Below, one piece after another: positions 11,787 through 22,443 of a stretch of DNA of 64,000 nt. Numbering within the stretch: the stretch's first letter is position 1; each line of letters opens with the position of its first letter. The DNA is from Melieria omissa (Eukaryota; Arthropoda; Insecta; Diptera; Ulidiidae). The translations under genes were made by a program, and so were the position numbers. The stretch lies in contig OZ020268.1 of the NCBI GenBank assembly GCA_963971225.1, positions 15,970,694-16,034,693 on the forward strand. The letters are read 5' to 3'. The notes beneath the pieces were generated by a model. The model ran no database searches. It was not told the origin of the DNA and saw only the letters and a program-made list of their open reading frames with translations.

Positions 11787-14700
11787 CTATCTTCGTGTAG
11801 GCCACACAACGCTCTCAATGTAGTCCAAATATGCTGCTACACGTGTATGCAGTCCAGGCGTGGAACTAGCGCAGCTAAACCCGGCCGAAATTACGCCCAC
11901 TACGCGGTATTTGTTCAGACTCTCGTCCACAACTAAATTTAACGGACCCCCGGAGTCGCCCTGGCATGCGTCTTTCGTCAGGCCTGGATCATTCGTGCAC
12001 AGTTGAGTGCTCTGAATGCCGGCGCTAATCTGACGCGTCAAACCCTGCGCAACGTAGCTCGCGTTACAGCGATCCAATGGTGTGATTCTTTGGCGGGCCT
12101 TGAGCAGCACGTTCGACTTGTCGCGCGCTATAAGAGTTAATAAGAGTTAATAAGAGTAAGCAAGAGAAAAATCAACCAAATACTGGGCCGCAAAAGGCTC
12201 CTTCAAATCTCACTTCTGGTATTCACAACGCCCCAGCCAGTAACGTACAGCACGGCATCATCACCCGGGTCTTCCAGCTCGGTATATAAACAGGTAGGAA
12301 ACACATTTGGATTTTGATCCCAATTTACATCTCTTTCCAGTTCTATCAGCCCGATGTCGTTGTACTTTTTACTGCTGACATAATCAGGGTGAACGTGCAC
12401 CTCCTGTAAAACGTGACCCACAGGAAAATATTAAAGCACACTCAATACGTATTAGAGACATTAAAGCCATACCTTCACTTTGATCTCAATCACATCTTTC
12501 ATTTGTTCTGCATCGGTGAAATTGGTCACGCCCAGCCGCACCACGGCCGGCTGACGATCACGCAACACCAGACAATGTGCCGCCGTCAGAACGAACCGCT
12601 TGTCAATCAGCGTGCCGCCGCAATCAAAAATATTTTCGCTGGAGAAACCATCACGGAAGCCAATGGCCGCCATGTGCGGATATTCGCCGAGTTCCACGGG
12701 CGTGCCGTCGAGTATGTGCGGCGTCAGACTGGGCTGCAGACCCTTCTCAATTTCCGCACAAGCTGTAATCAAAAATTAACTCTGAGTTGTACCGCAATGC
12801 ACAGTCCAGCAATAAATTTACAGACACATACCTCGCACTGCTGGCCGATCGGAAACACGCGTTTTTGTGCTCGTAACGGTCGTTTCTCTACAAAGATATA
12901 AATGGTTTCCATAAATTTCAGCCGCACCATTTAAGCGAAACATCGCGAGTGATAGATTCGTATATACAGAAAATGAGACCAGCCCGAAAGCTCATAAAAA
13001 CATAGATGATTGGGCGATTTATGATGTAAACTGTAATTTATTTTCTTTACAATTGAACGCGAGATTACACAACTCATTACAATTGCAATAATTAATATTA
13101 CAACCAATGTTAACGTACAACATGTATATACATATATTATATGTATATTATATCACTTAATATTTATCATAACACTGATGCGCCATAGCAATTTTGGATA
13201 TTATTCAGAAAATTCTTATGAATACTATAAAGCTCTTCCGATTTGGTTGTTTAACTTTTCCATGTCTACTTTGTTGTTCAACTTTTCAGCATGGTTTTCG
13301 AATTATGCCTAAAAACGATCACTAGGAAAATCTGAAAACTTCATCTTCTCGTTGTCGAGCTCGATCTGGAATACTACGATCTGGGGCAACATTCTTTGAC
13401 CGTGGAAATTCGATGGGGTCTTTTGTAAACAATTGATCGATGCGTTGCCTCAAAATGTCATCGCCAACAACACCAACGATACTATTCCCTTTCTGAGGAA
13501 TTGTTTGCGGATTGAGTTGTACTCCATTACCGTTATTCTGCATATGATTGTGATTGCTCAGTGGGCGATTTGATGACTCATGTAAATTATCAGCATTAAC
13601 AGTATTTCGACCTGCATTCATGGATGACAGCTGAAATTCGACTGGGTCCTTTCTAAACAATTGATCGATGCGTTGCCTTAGCCCATCATTGCTAACAACA
13701 CCATCGTTAGCAGTCTCCCTCTGTGGAATTGCTTGTGACCATGATCGACCGACATTTAGACTGTTCATCATGTGATTGTCATTACTCGAGTGGAGATTTG
13801 ATGTCACATCTGCATCGTCCTGATTTTTTGTAAACAACTGATCGAGCCGTTGCCGCAAGACGTCATCACTTACAATACCGGGCTGGCCAGCTTCCTTCGA
13901 AGAAACTGCTGTTGACCATGATTCAGGCACACCAACGTTATTTTGCATTTGATTGACCTTATTCGAAGTTAATCTCGGATCGGTCGGAAAATTTGTTAAT
14001 CCATGAGGTTTTGTCGAAATCTTCTGAGCACTGTTCAATTCACTTTCATTGGGGAAATTAAAGATCACCTGTTGTCGGTTGCGTTCGACACCGATATCAA
14101 CTCTATCCGAATTGGTGGATTCCCGTTGGTGTTGAAACGACTTAATGCTTTTCTCCTGATTGCTAGGCGTTTGAAAATTAAACATGGCATTTGAAAATAT
14201 CTCGTCACGACGCTGCTGTGCAATGACAGGCTGATCTCGGCCAGCATTTGCCAGGGAGATTTCACGTCGGTGTGACAGCATTTGATTGGTCCGTGGCATA
14301 GGCGACTCGTTATTCATGTGTGTCTCCTGTGGCCGAAATTCGAAACGTTTAAATTGATCGAGCTGAGTGTTGCTGGAAGATGCTCGTTCACTTCCGGCCA
14401 CACCCTCATTGGAAATTGGAAGAACTTCTTTTGGCAGTTGCCAAGCACGGCTGATCTTATGAAACTCATTATTGACTGTTTCCCTTTGCGTATGTGGTGT
14501 ATTCTCCCAAATATTATGGTTGGGCAATTCATTATTATCGACGTTGGCCACATTCGTATTTTGTGTTAACCTCGAGAAATCATAATACTCGGAATTCGCG
14601 TCCAATTCTTTGTCTCCAACTACTAATGGTCTAAATGTAGTCACAATAATATTAGAGCGAGTAGTGGTAGGAATAAGCGAGCTGAGAAAAGAGACAAATA

Positions 14701-15395
14701 GGAAACGTGTCGAAATGTTAGTGACATATCAGGGACGACGTTCAAGGCTTTCCGAAGTGTGTTTGTGCCTGGGTTATGCAAATACAATACATTTATACTA
14801 ATTGCGATTAGTTGGCACACATTGCAACCCAAGTTAGTCATACTATTTATTCTACGTCTATGAGGCCTGATGGTGTTAGGTAGGAAATATGTGGTGTTAT
14901 GATGTGAAGTACAACTAAAGCACTCACGGACAACAGATGAGCTCCTCGTATACGGTAAATCCACAGCTGACAATATCCGCCCTGCGCAGGCCCCACTCCT
15001 TCATGGTGCTTTCCAGCTTTGTGCATTTACTGGCCGCGGTGCAGATGCCATTGTGGGATTGAATCTTGCAGGCATCGCCTTCTGAAACGAGTTTCTCATA
15101 CAATCAGCGAAGTTACCAACATTGCATCAGTGCAGATACTTCAATGCCTGCTTGATTTGCTGGCAAAAATATTTTTGTCGTAGTTGTTCACTACTTTTGA
15201 AACCCACGAAATTGGCCAATCACAGCTGATTCAATTGCTGAGTCACGGCATATCGCTACTCTTTCGCAAGTGGGCGATATCCTTCTACTCACCCTCCGCT
15301 ACAGACACCGCCTGCCCAAATTTCAGCAGCAACACCACACTCAGCCACAGTGCAGTGCAGTTCACTTTTCTCTGACCTCCGATATATGTCAACAT
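11787..15395 (-). CDS. CLIP-domain serine protease 2 (Hayan/persephone family), full-length form
   Basis: Secreted protease zymogen, paralogue of the adjacent gene. Coding exons, 5' to 3': 15293-15395, 14928-15081, 12832-12887, 12473-12762, 12214-12403 and 11787-12127 (1134 nt, 377 aa, close to the short Drosophila Hayan isoform). Exon 1 is a signal peptide (MLTYIGGQRKV, hydrophobic run, GQAVSVAE). Exon 2 is the CLIP domain (GDACK..NGICTAASKC..CGFTVYEELICCP). The mini-exon ends SDRPAVRA. The protease domain has HILDGTPVELGEYPHMAAIG, LTAAHC, NDIGL and DACQGDSGGP; the triad and trypsin-type Asp are intact. The predicted cleavage is H|ILDG. Candidate poly(A) signals (AATAAA on the minus strand) lie near 11656-11675. 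A large alternative exon lies between the CLIP exon and the mini-exon and is listed separately. Confidence 0.92.
13322..14681 (-). CDS. Long alternative 3' exon of CLIP protease 2: repeat-rich tail with its own stop
   Basis: A 1360 nt open exon preceded by a good acceptor (TTTGTCTCTTTTCTCAG) immediately before position 14681. Spliced to the CLIP exon (14928-15081, phase 2) it reads in frame as P-SLIPTTTRSN..., giving a predicted 538 aa product: signal peptide, CLIP domain, then about 452 residues without cysteine-rich or protease features. The tail is rich in Asn, Gln, Ser and Arg. Three spaced copies of a unit centred on RQR[IL]DQLF[TR]K are visible near 13414-13463, 13643-13690 and 13820-13866. 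It ends in VFRFS-stop. No phase-2 donor is visible near the end, and AATAAA (minus strand, 13037-13042) lies about 280 nt beyond the stop, so I read it as a terminal exon. Drosophila Hayan also has a longer isoform, but that one retains the protease. Expression is inferred, not shown. Confidence 0.7.
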
Positions 15396-16150
15396 TGCGA
15401 CAAACAGGCTGCTGCTTTAAACTGGATCACGGACCGGTTAAAACGTGGTTCGACTTGCGCGCAAATATCGGACTTTGTAAGTCGTCCACAATCAAATTTT
15501 GTTGAAACTTCAACAAATAATAATCCGGTTCTCAATCACACGTTCTTTGCTCTTAAAATGTTCACTGGAACCGAAAACAATGATTTAATTACTTAGACAA
15601 TTTCTTCACCATCAACAACTGCCAACTGTTGAGTACTATTTGGAATAAATGCTACTTTATTTGCGATTTACACACAATTCATTCAGCAATGTTTTTTTTA
15701 ATTAATGTCTTTGCAAATATTTCGACTTATCTCCTTTGCTTTGTGTGTCGCTTGCTGCCGACAAAGTTAAAAACAAAACTTTTCATTTCATTCGGCTTTG
15801 CGGGGCTGCTTATGAAATATATATTTTAGATCAGTACACAAGTACATATGTACATATCTAAGGAAACATCAGAAGCATGTGGCAATTCCAAGAAAAATTT
15901 AATCGCGCAACTTTGAGATTTAATATACAATTTTGAATTTTTCCCAATTGTTAACGAAACAAATTATTTTGCTTACTTAAAGGCTGTCGTAAGCTATAAA
16001 TACATATCTGAGGCTTAACATAGCACAAGAGTATTCGAGGTGGGTGCTATTGTTCCTTCAAAAAATTTATATTTTTTTTCAAAAAATATTAAACACATTT
16101 TTAATTTATATATTCTTACTATTATTATTATTATTATTGATGAGGATAAT
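15396..16150. other. Upstream region of CLIP protease 2, no other gene seen
   Basis: Contains the presumed promoter and 5' UTR of the minus-strand protease. No further exon is recognisable. Towards 16040-16150 the sequence is AT-rich and ends in a TTA microsatellite. Confidence 0.4.
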
Positions 16151-16159
16151 GCACTGCGA

Positions 16160-16480
16160 CCTAGTAGATCTATTATGCCCCCTTCTTGGACCTCAAAGAC
16201 TATCAGTGAGTCCAGTATCCAAAAGGAATTTTAGTATGTTTCCTAAATCTCTGGATACCCAGTCCGCACCCGGTATGAAATGATCCCCCAGGTGCTTCTT
16301 TCTCTTATGCATGAGTACAGGGCATTTTCCTAGTATATGTATCGCAGTCTCGTTTTCCTGCAAGCAGAACCTGCAATACCCGTTTCACGGATTCCTAGTT
16401 TAGTTGATAGTTCAATCTACAATGCCCTTAAAGCATTCCCGTGATAATCCTAAGATTATTTTTTGATAAATTCATATGTA
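16160..16480 (-). mobile_element. Non-LTR retrotransposon fragment (ORF2 C-terminus)
   Basis: Read on the minus strand it encodes, with frameshifts, YCRFCLQENETAIHILGKCP followed by VLMHKRKKHLG. This Cys-x2-Cys...His...Cys segment with an LG ending is typical of the region after the RNase H domain of jockey/R1/I-type retroelements. Upstream frames are broken by stops, so it is a dead 3' fragment. Confidence 0.6.
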
Positions 16481-16574
16481 CATTCCTCGAATCGTTTCCT
16501 ATTATAGTATCCGATAACCAGCTTCGAATGCTCTAGGCCTGGTTGATTTTCCCAGTATTGATTCCTTCTGGTTA

Positions 16575-16735
16575 TCTCGTCCTTTCTCGCGGTCGACCAA
16601 AAACCCCTGGAGAAGGTCGGACCCTACGCGAACTAGCCGCTGTCAATACCACATGCAATGGCGCAAAAACAACAACCCAGAATCGTGTACGGTGGAACAG
16701 TCTTGTTGAGGCCCTATGCTCCAGTGAGGTGTGAA
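16575..16735 (+). mobile_element. RTE-type non-LTR retrotransposon tail fragment
   Basis: The plus-strand frame reads RGRPKTPGEGRTLREL then NRVRWNSLVEALCSSEV-stop. GRPKT.W.R.. followed by NR.RW..LVEAL is the usual C-terminal signature of RTE-like ORF2 proteins. Here the expected PWRR is altered to PGEGR, consistent with a frameshift. It is a different family and strand from the fragment just upstream. Confidence 0.6.
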
Positions 16736-16804
16736 CAAGGAATAAAAAAAATTGCATCTGAGAGATAGCTAAATTGTAAAATCAAGGAAATCGTCATTTC
16801 ATTT

Positions 16805-17562
16805 TTAACCCTTTCGACCCCAAAGTTGCCTGGAAGCAACTTCACCTATTTGTCATCCTATGGCAAAACCTACAATTGATTTATGGGTTTATTTAAAGAA
16901 GGCACCACCAACAAATTCATATTTTTAGAAGTGAATTCAAAGCAAATTACAAAAATTTTACTGTTATACCCAAAATAATTTCTAATCATTTGCAGCGTTA
17001 TCAGGGAAAGTTTGTGTTCTAATTGAAGTCTACGAATTGGGCGCGTTTGATCAAAACCATGTTTCTTTAATAATGGTTAAATAAAGTCAAAAAATTCTAA
17101 TTTTGTATTTTTTCATGTATATTAAATAATTTTTCTGCAATTAAAAAATATTGATACAAAATTTATTTAACCCTTTCGGGACGGAGTTTAATTTTGAAAA
17201 TCAAAATACTCTTGGTAGAAATGTTTTCATGCTAAGAAAATTGGGGCTACAACCTTATGTTGCTTGCTCAGAAATTCTGAAATCATCCTTTTATCCGGAG
17301 ACATATAATTTGAATAATTATTTTTTGGTTATAAGATCTGAATAATTACTTGGAGGGGCCTTAAAAACTAGCTGAGACGTATTATCCCAGTAGTCCCGAA
17401 ATCGTTAATCCGTTTTAAGCTAAAATTGTTCAAAAGTAAACTCTAACAAGTAGGGATGGCGACTTCAAATGTCGTGTGCACACTTCTTAGGCAAGTTTCA
17501 TGATTTAAATACCAAAAAGTAATATCGAGACGCAGGTTAAATTTCGGGGTCGAAAGGGTTAA
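16805..17562. mobile_element. TTAA-flanked MITE, 758 bp, interrupted by a second element
   Basis: Left end TTAACCCTTTCGACCCC, right end GGGGTCGAAAGGGTTAA: a perfect 13-bp terminal inverted repeat with TTAA on both sides. No transposase frame is visible. A smaller TTAA element (17167-17408) lies inside it, so the ancestral element would have been about 0.5 kb. Confidence 0.88.
17167..17408. mobile_element. Nested TTAA MITE, 242 bp
   Basis: Left end TTAACCCTTTCGGGAC, right end GTCCCGAAATCGTTAA, imperfect inverted repeats (the right copy is altered in the GGG block) with TTAA on both sides. It lies wholly within the 16805-17562 element. Its ends differ from the host's (CGGGAC against CGACCCC), so it is a separate family or subfamily that inserted into the older copy. 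Confidence 0.72.
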
Positions 17563-18792
17563 GACACATTTTTGTCTACAGCAACGCATTTTTTGACGAT
17601 TTTAAATTGGAAAATATTTTTTAACCACAATTCATTCACGCTGCTCCATTCTACTTTGTAAATTTAAAATGTATTCCCATTTAATATTCTTTATAATTAT
17701 TTTTCAATGTGCGCCTTTTTTACTGTTTCAACGCACGGGCTCTGTGTGTTCTTCCAGCCGAGTTATCACGTACACAATTTTAGCTCATTAGAAGCCACTT
17801 TTTTGGAACTTTACGCGCACCACTTTGGACCTTTGTGCCTATCAAAATACCCATAAGCGTGCGCTTGTAAATTCCACCAAAACGCACCAAATATGTATTT
17901 ATGCACTTATGTAATTATTTATTGACAAATATACAGCGGATTAAAGCATTTTTCTATCTACAATATTCACTGTTCAAAGTGATGCGATCGCTGGGCAAAT
18001 ATTCAAAGCGACTTATCTCACTTTAAGCTTTGGTTGTTTTGTTTTTTTTTTCGTTTTGACACACAACAAAAACACGCGCACATCACACTCGCGCTCACTG
18101 GTACACGCCTAGGCACAATTTCAACGCCGGTCCCGCGTACCAAAACCAACCATCATCTACTCAGCACAGCACCAGCGACTGAACTGATCTGCCGACGTGC
18201 ATCTGAGCGCTCCAAAAGCAAAGGGAGAATGAGCGAGTCTTCTGTAGTACTACGAGATGCTTAGCGAATGGTCAGCGGCAATACGTGTCGACAGCAACAA
18301 CAGTTGAGGCAAAACAACACTAACGAACGAACAGAACAGTCTGAAAATTACCGCAAAACTGGAAATTCATAACGCAAACACACAAACACAAACTCCAATA
18401 ATGCCCATCAGAAAAAGTGAATTTGTAAAAATGCCGCCTATGATTCATTCATTCAACAGATGTTGAACGATCGGCTGGCTGGCAGTTGACGACATGCTTG
18501 TACGTCACCCATTCGCTCTGACCAATCTAGCCACAATTTCGTTGGCTCACTTAACATGGTATAACTAAACAAAGAATATGGAACTTAGCCGATCGTTGAG
18601 CAATACGCAACACCCTACGTTAACGTGACAATTTTTCAGTCTGAATAAAACAATTTGGTGGCTCAATACTGAGAAACATATCAATATTTTGACAACAAAT
18701 CTTCTTAATCGACAAAGTGTATTTCCGATTCCTTGATATCGGGATTTAGATTCAGAAGAGATTTACTGTTTGCTGTGAATTTTGGTCAGGCA
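17563..18792. other. Intergenic, no gene recognised
   Basis: AT-rich. The 18040-18264 open frame is rich in Ser, Thr and Arg and resembles no family I know. A GC-richer stretch near 18100-18330 contains many CAACA repeats. It could be the promoter of an unseen transcript, but nothing supports that. Confidence 0.4.
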
Positions 18793-18803
18793 ATGTCCAT
18801 AAT

Positions 18804-19091
18804 GCCGCCGTAGCTTAGCTGGCTAGTGCGTTGGGCCGCGTTGGGTGTGTTAACACCGAAAAAAAGAAAAACAAATTTTTCTTTCGGCGGCAGTCCTCTC
18901 AGCAGGAAAAAGCAAACCTCTGAGAGTAAAATTGCCTATAAAAAAGCTCCCAACTCGCCGTTCGGATTCGGCATAAAACTTTAGGTCCCTTCCAACCTTG
19001 TAAAAAACATTCGCACGCACACGGTTGGTTAGGGGTAGCTAGGCCTTAGTCTCATAATCGGGCTGTCGTGCCAGTCAAGAAGAAGAAGAAG
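18804..19091 (+). mobile_element. tRNA-derived SINE, complete copy with target-site duplication
   Basis: Begins GCCGCCGTAGCTTAGCTGG, whose TAGCTTAGCTG fits the Pol III A-box consensus. It continues with a body shared with 10600-10836 and ends in an AAG microsatellite tail. ATGTCCATA directly precedes it (18793-18801) and directly follows it (19093-19101), a target-site duplication that fixes its borders and shows LINE-mediated insertion. Near the 3' end, TAGTCTCATAATC resembles a tRNA-Met anticodon arm. Confidence 0.9.
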
Positions 19092-19376
19092 TATGTCCAT
19101 ATTGGGGTCTTTTCAACGTCAGATACCCCTTCATGTAAAATTGTGTATGGTTAATCAAAAGTTGCAAGCCAAACTGTAGTATTTTTTCTGGTATTACCCA
19201 CAAATAAAATAATAAAAGTACACAGCTGGTATTCGTGAATTGTTTGTAAGTTTTCGAATACATACATACATTGTGACAATTAATTGTAATTAAGGACAGT
19301 CCTACCAACTTAAAATACATTTTTTTTAATAAATTACCCGGGGAATTAAATTCCGGGTACTTTTTTGTCACAATTT

Positions 19377-19637
19377 ATACATATCGCTCCTTTGCTGCAA
19401 GAACGTCATAACTCAAAACAATTTTTTTTCAGTTTATGGCAACCCTGTGTGTATCTGCATATGATCTTTTATCTGTCAAAACCACTTTGTGAAATATTCA
19501 ATACTTTGCTCATAAGACGACATGAAACATTTTTTGATACCTTGAAATGCCTGTAATGGTAGACTTTAAAAATGAATTTTCTCGGAATGATGTAGTTTTG
19601 AGTTATGACGTTCTTGCAGCGAAGGAGCGATATGTAT
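19377..19637. mobile_element. TA-flanked inverted-repeat element, about 260 bp
   Basis: Positions 19378-19420 and 19595-19636 are near-perfect reverse complements over about 42 bp. The left arm starts TACATATCGCTCCTTTGCTG and the right arm ends GGAGCGATATGTA. Both outer borders carry TA, as in Tc1/mariner MITEs. The inner 170 bp is non-coding. A separate short palindrome built on CCGGGGAATTAAATTCCGG lies just to the left (about 19338-19357). Confidence 0.78.
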
Positions 19638-20154
19638 TTCCATTAGAAAAAATTCTAACAAATTATGTTTTCATACCTAAAGATTGTCAACATTGTCGTG
19701 ATCTACATCATAGGAGTATAAATTCCGAAACTTCGGGGGTTCGTAGTATGTATACAATAACGGGAATGTATATTTATACATAAGTAAGCTCAGTGTTCAG
19801 GATATGAATTTAAAGCAGTTATTCACATTTTGACACTGACATTTTGATTGATTTGACATTTTCATTGATAAATTTGTCTTTGTTTCTGAAACACCTACAA
19901 GCAAAAATGGTATGTTCAGGGTTTCCAATGTGTATTCACAACCTCAGAACATGGTTTTGGTGTGCGACAAACGATGGCCGAATGCTATTTCGATTTTTGG
20001 TGCTACTTTTCAAACTAAATGCTACTAAAACGATTGTTTGAATACAACAACAATAGGTTGTTCGAATACAACTAAACAAAAAGGTATTAACAGATTTTAT
20101 ATAGCAAGTTTTCGCCACCCGATTCCAATAGTCACTGGCCCTTAGTTATAAATC
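19638..20154. other. Intergenic upstream of the MBF2-like gene A
   Basis: No coding exon identified. A missing signal-peptide exon for the 20.2 kb MBF2-like gene might be expected here, but I could not find a convincing ATG, hydrophobic run and donor. An initiator-like TCAGTTTGA lies at 20154-20162. Confidence 0.35.
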
Positions 20155-20202
20155 AGTTTGAGATTCGATTTGAGATGGGCAAACGCCCAAGCAGCGCCAT
20201 CC

Positions 20203-20652
20203 ATGCTGGTCATCAAGAAAGTGGAGGAGACACAAATCCCCCCGGAGGCCACCACATCCACCACTGTGGAGCATTACACGTTGGGCAGTGCTGTGGATGG
20301 TGAGCCGCCGCGTTGCAAGTATTCCAAACTGTGCTCTAATTCTTCTTGTACATATTGGCAATTTTCAGGAGCCGTAACAATTTTCCAGTTTCAAAATGAA
20401 ACAACTTACGATGAGATGCAGAACGAAGTGGTCGTGCGCATAAACTACCCTGCCAGCGACTCCGAACAAGATTCTGGCGCCGACGCCATCATCACGCAAG
20501 TCAACCTCTATTTGGAGGGAAGCGAGGGCTTCGAGTCGCAGGCATATGTCACCGTCGGTGGCATAGGTGAGCGAATCATTTCCCTGCAGATAGTCGCCCG
20601 CAGTACGACATCGCTGCGTTATATGATCATCATTGAAGGTCAAAAAATATAG
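20203..20652 (+). CDS. MBF2-family protein A (possibly 5' incomplete)
   Basis: Member of the insect MBF2 family: small, usually secreted proteins of uncertain function named after a silkworm transcriptional cofactor. Exons 20203-20299 and 20369-20652. The intron is 69 nt, has GT-AG ends, is a multiple of three and lacks stops, so the frame also stays open unspliced. The intron interrupts the codon after VDG exactly as in the two paralogues in this window. Family features: YTLGSAVDG, V.V.INYP, ITQVNLYLEG, YVTVGGIGERIISLQI and a C-terminal YMIIIEG. The in-frame ATG at 20203 lacks a signal peptide. Upstream residues (RWANAQAAPS) look like the tail of one but run into a stop. Either a 5' exon is unseen or the N-terminus is decayed. 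Confidence 0.7.
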   Translation: MLVIKKVEETQIPPEATTSTTVEHYTLGSAVDGEPPRCKYSKLCSNSSCTYWQFSGAVTIFQFQNETTYDEMQNEVVVRINYPASDSEQDSGADAIITQVNLYLEGSEGFESQAYVTVGGIGERIISLQIVARSTTSLRYMIIIEGQKI

Positions 20653-22443
20653 ATTGTTTCATTGAAATTTCACTGCAAACTGAAGATTTCATGCAAATGT
20701 CACAAGTCAAATAAAATATGTCAAGTAATCAGCTAATTTAGTTATGGATTCCCAGTTTCCAATCGCCAGCAAGTAGCTGATAACTCACGGAGAGTATTGG
20801 TTGAAGTAAATATTTATTGTGTATATTCACACGCGAATGCAATGAGCGCGCTGGCAAATTTGTATTATTAGAAAAGAACATTGATGCCATTGCAGTGATT
20901 TTAATTGAACCAAAATTTGTTGTGGGGAATTTTCTTGCACAATTCAACATGTAAATTTCTTTCATACATATGTATGTATGTATGTATATTGATAGCTTTT
21001 TCGATCACTCGGCTCCATCTGTAGCTCATCAGTTGCATAAAGTCACTAAAGAAAATAGCAATAAATTGAGCAGTCAAAACAATATTGTTTTTCATCGAAT
21101 CTAAAAATAGTGGTAAGAGCGCCAAGTATGAGCAGTGAGGAAATCGGAGAGATTTAGTTACCGTATCACTTCAGCAAGCAAAATTAAACTGTTTTTTGAC
21201 GGCAGAAACTGCTACGACGCCTACGAAAACATGTACGTAGTGTGTCTGCTAGAATCGATTTTTGTCTACACTAATCGCCAATTCGGTTATTCAACTGTAC
21301 GACTAACCACGAGCATCATACTACACATAATAGCGCACATGTTCGAGATATCATGAGGATCAATGAACTGTTGCGGCTTTATTGTTTAGTCTCCTCATAG
21401 GGCTGGCGCTTTCAATAGTGAATAACTTTTGAATTTTGGAAGAAATTATTGACTTCATATTGAAATATTATTGATTTCGTTGAGTGTTTTAAGTCTGCGT
21501 AAATTGAGTTGTTTCCCCTGTCAGTTGGCCGATTGATTGAGCAAACTGCTAAGCCAAATCATTACTGCGTGTAGTAGACGGACCCCTGTACAGCCGAGTG
21601 AATACCCGCATATAATGAATTCCATTACGACTTTTGTTGTACATTTCAAACATTTATTTTACTTTATATTAAATCAATAAGTTTACCATTTCTCTTTTTT
21701 TTTTTACACCCAAACTGAATTCTGTTTAATTCAGTTAATGATTTTGAATCAACTCCTCATTAGTATTACGTGCATCTTTCACCACCAACCCCGATTGTAT
21801 GCAAAACTTGTAGCGCTCTATTAAGAACATACAAAACAAGCGCAAATCTTCTCCGCAATGCGACCAACGTCTGTACGAGTACTCACCACTCGTCCAACGC
21901 TAATTCATCTCACGTATTAATGACTTGTTCGAGTCTGATGCTTCTTATTTTCTTTCCAACCGCTCCGCTTTGATCCGCTGACAATCACTTCAGTCGCTGA
22001 ATAGCCTTGTAGGGGAATGGTCGCCAACTTGAGCTCAAAGCATGACTTTGCTTAGAAATCAAAATATCCGTCACATCGAAGCAGAAGCATTGCGAAAAGT
22101 GCGCGTTTAGTACAATAACTGTGAATTTTTTAAAAACTTTTAAACTTATATAGAGACTCTCATCTGTGAGTGTTTTTGAGTAATTAGCCATCAATATTGT
22201 TGACGCCCGATATGCGGCGCTATTAGCAATTTTAACTGAAACGTAGATGTGTACTGAACAGCATTGAAAGCATGACAGCAGACACAACCCACCGAATAGA
22301 ACGCGCACTGCAACAGGTATTGCGAGCGCATTGAGTGTGCGTCGCGTTACTTGGCAAAAATCGAAGGAAGCCAGCACGTGAACGCGAGTGATAAAGTGTG
22401 AGCCAGCCGTCGATGTTGTGAGATTGCAAGAACTCGAATCAAA
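20653..22443. other. Intergenic, promoter side of CLIP protease 3
   Basis: No gene recognised. A 130-residue minus-strand open frame at 21985-22377 overlaps the presumed 5' region of the protease and has no family features. A GTAT microsatellite lies near 20970-20988. Confidence 0.4.

Noticed and set aside
21985..22377. A 130-codon minus-strand frame upstream of CLIP protease 3
   Set aside because: No domain, odd composition, and overlap with the presumed 5' region of the protease gene.
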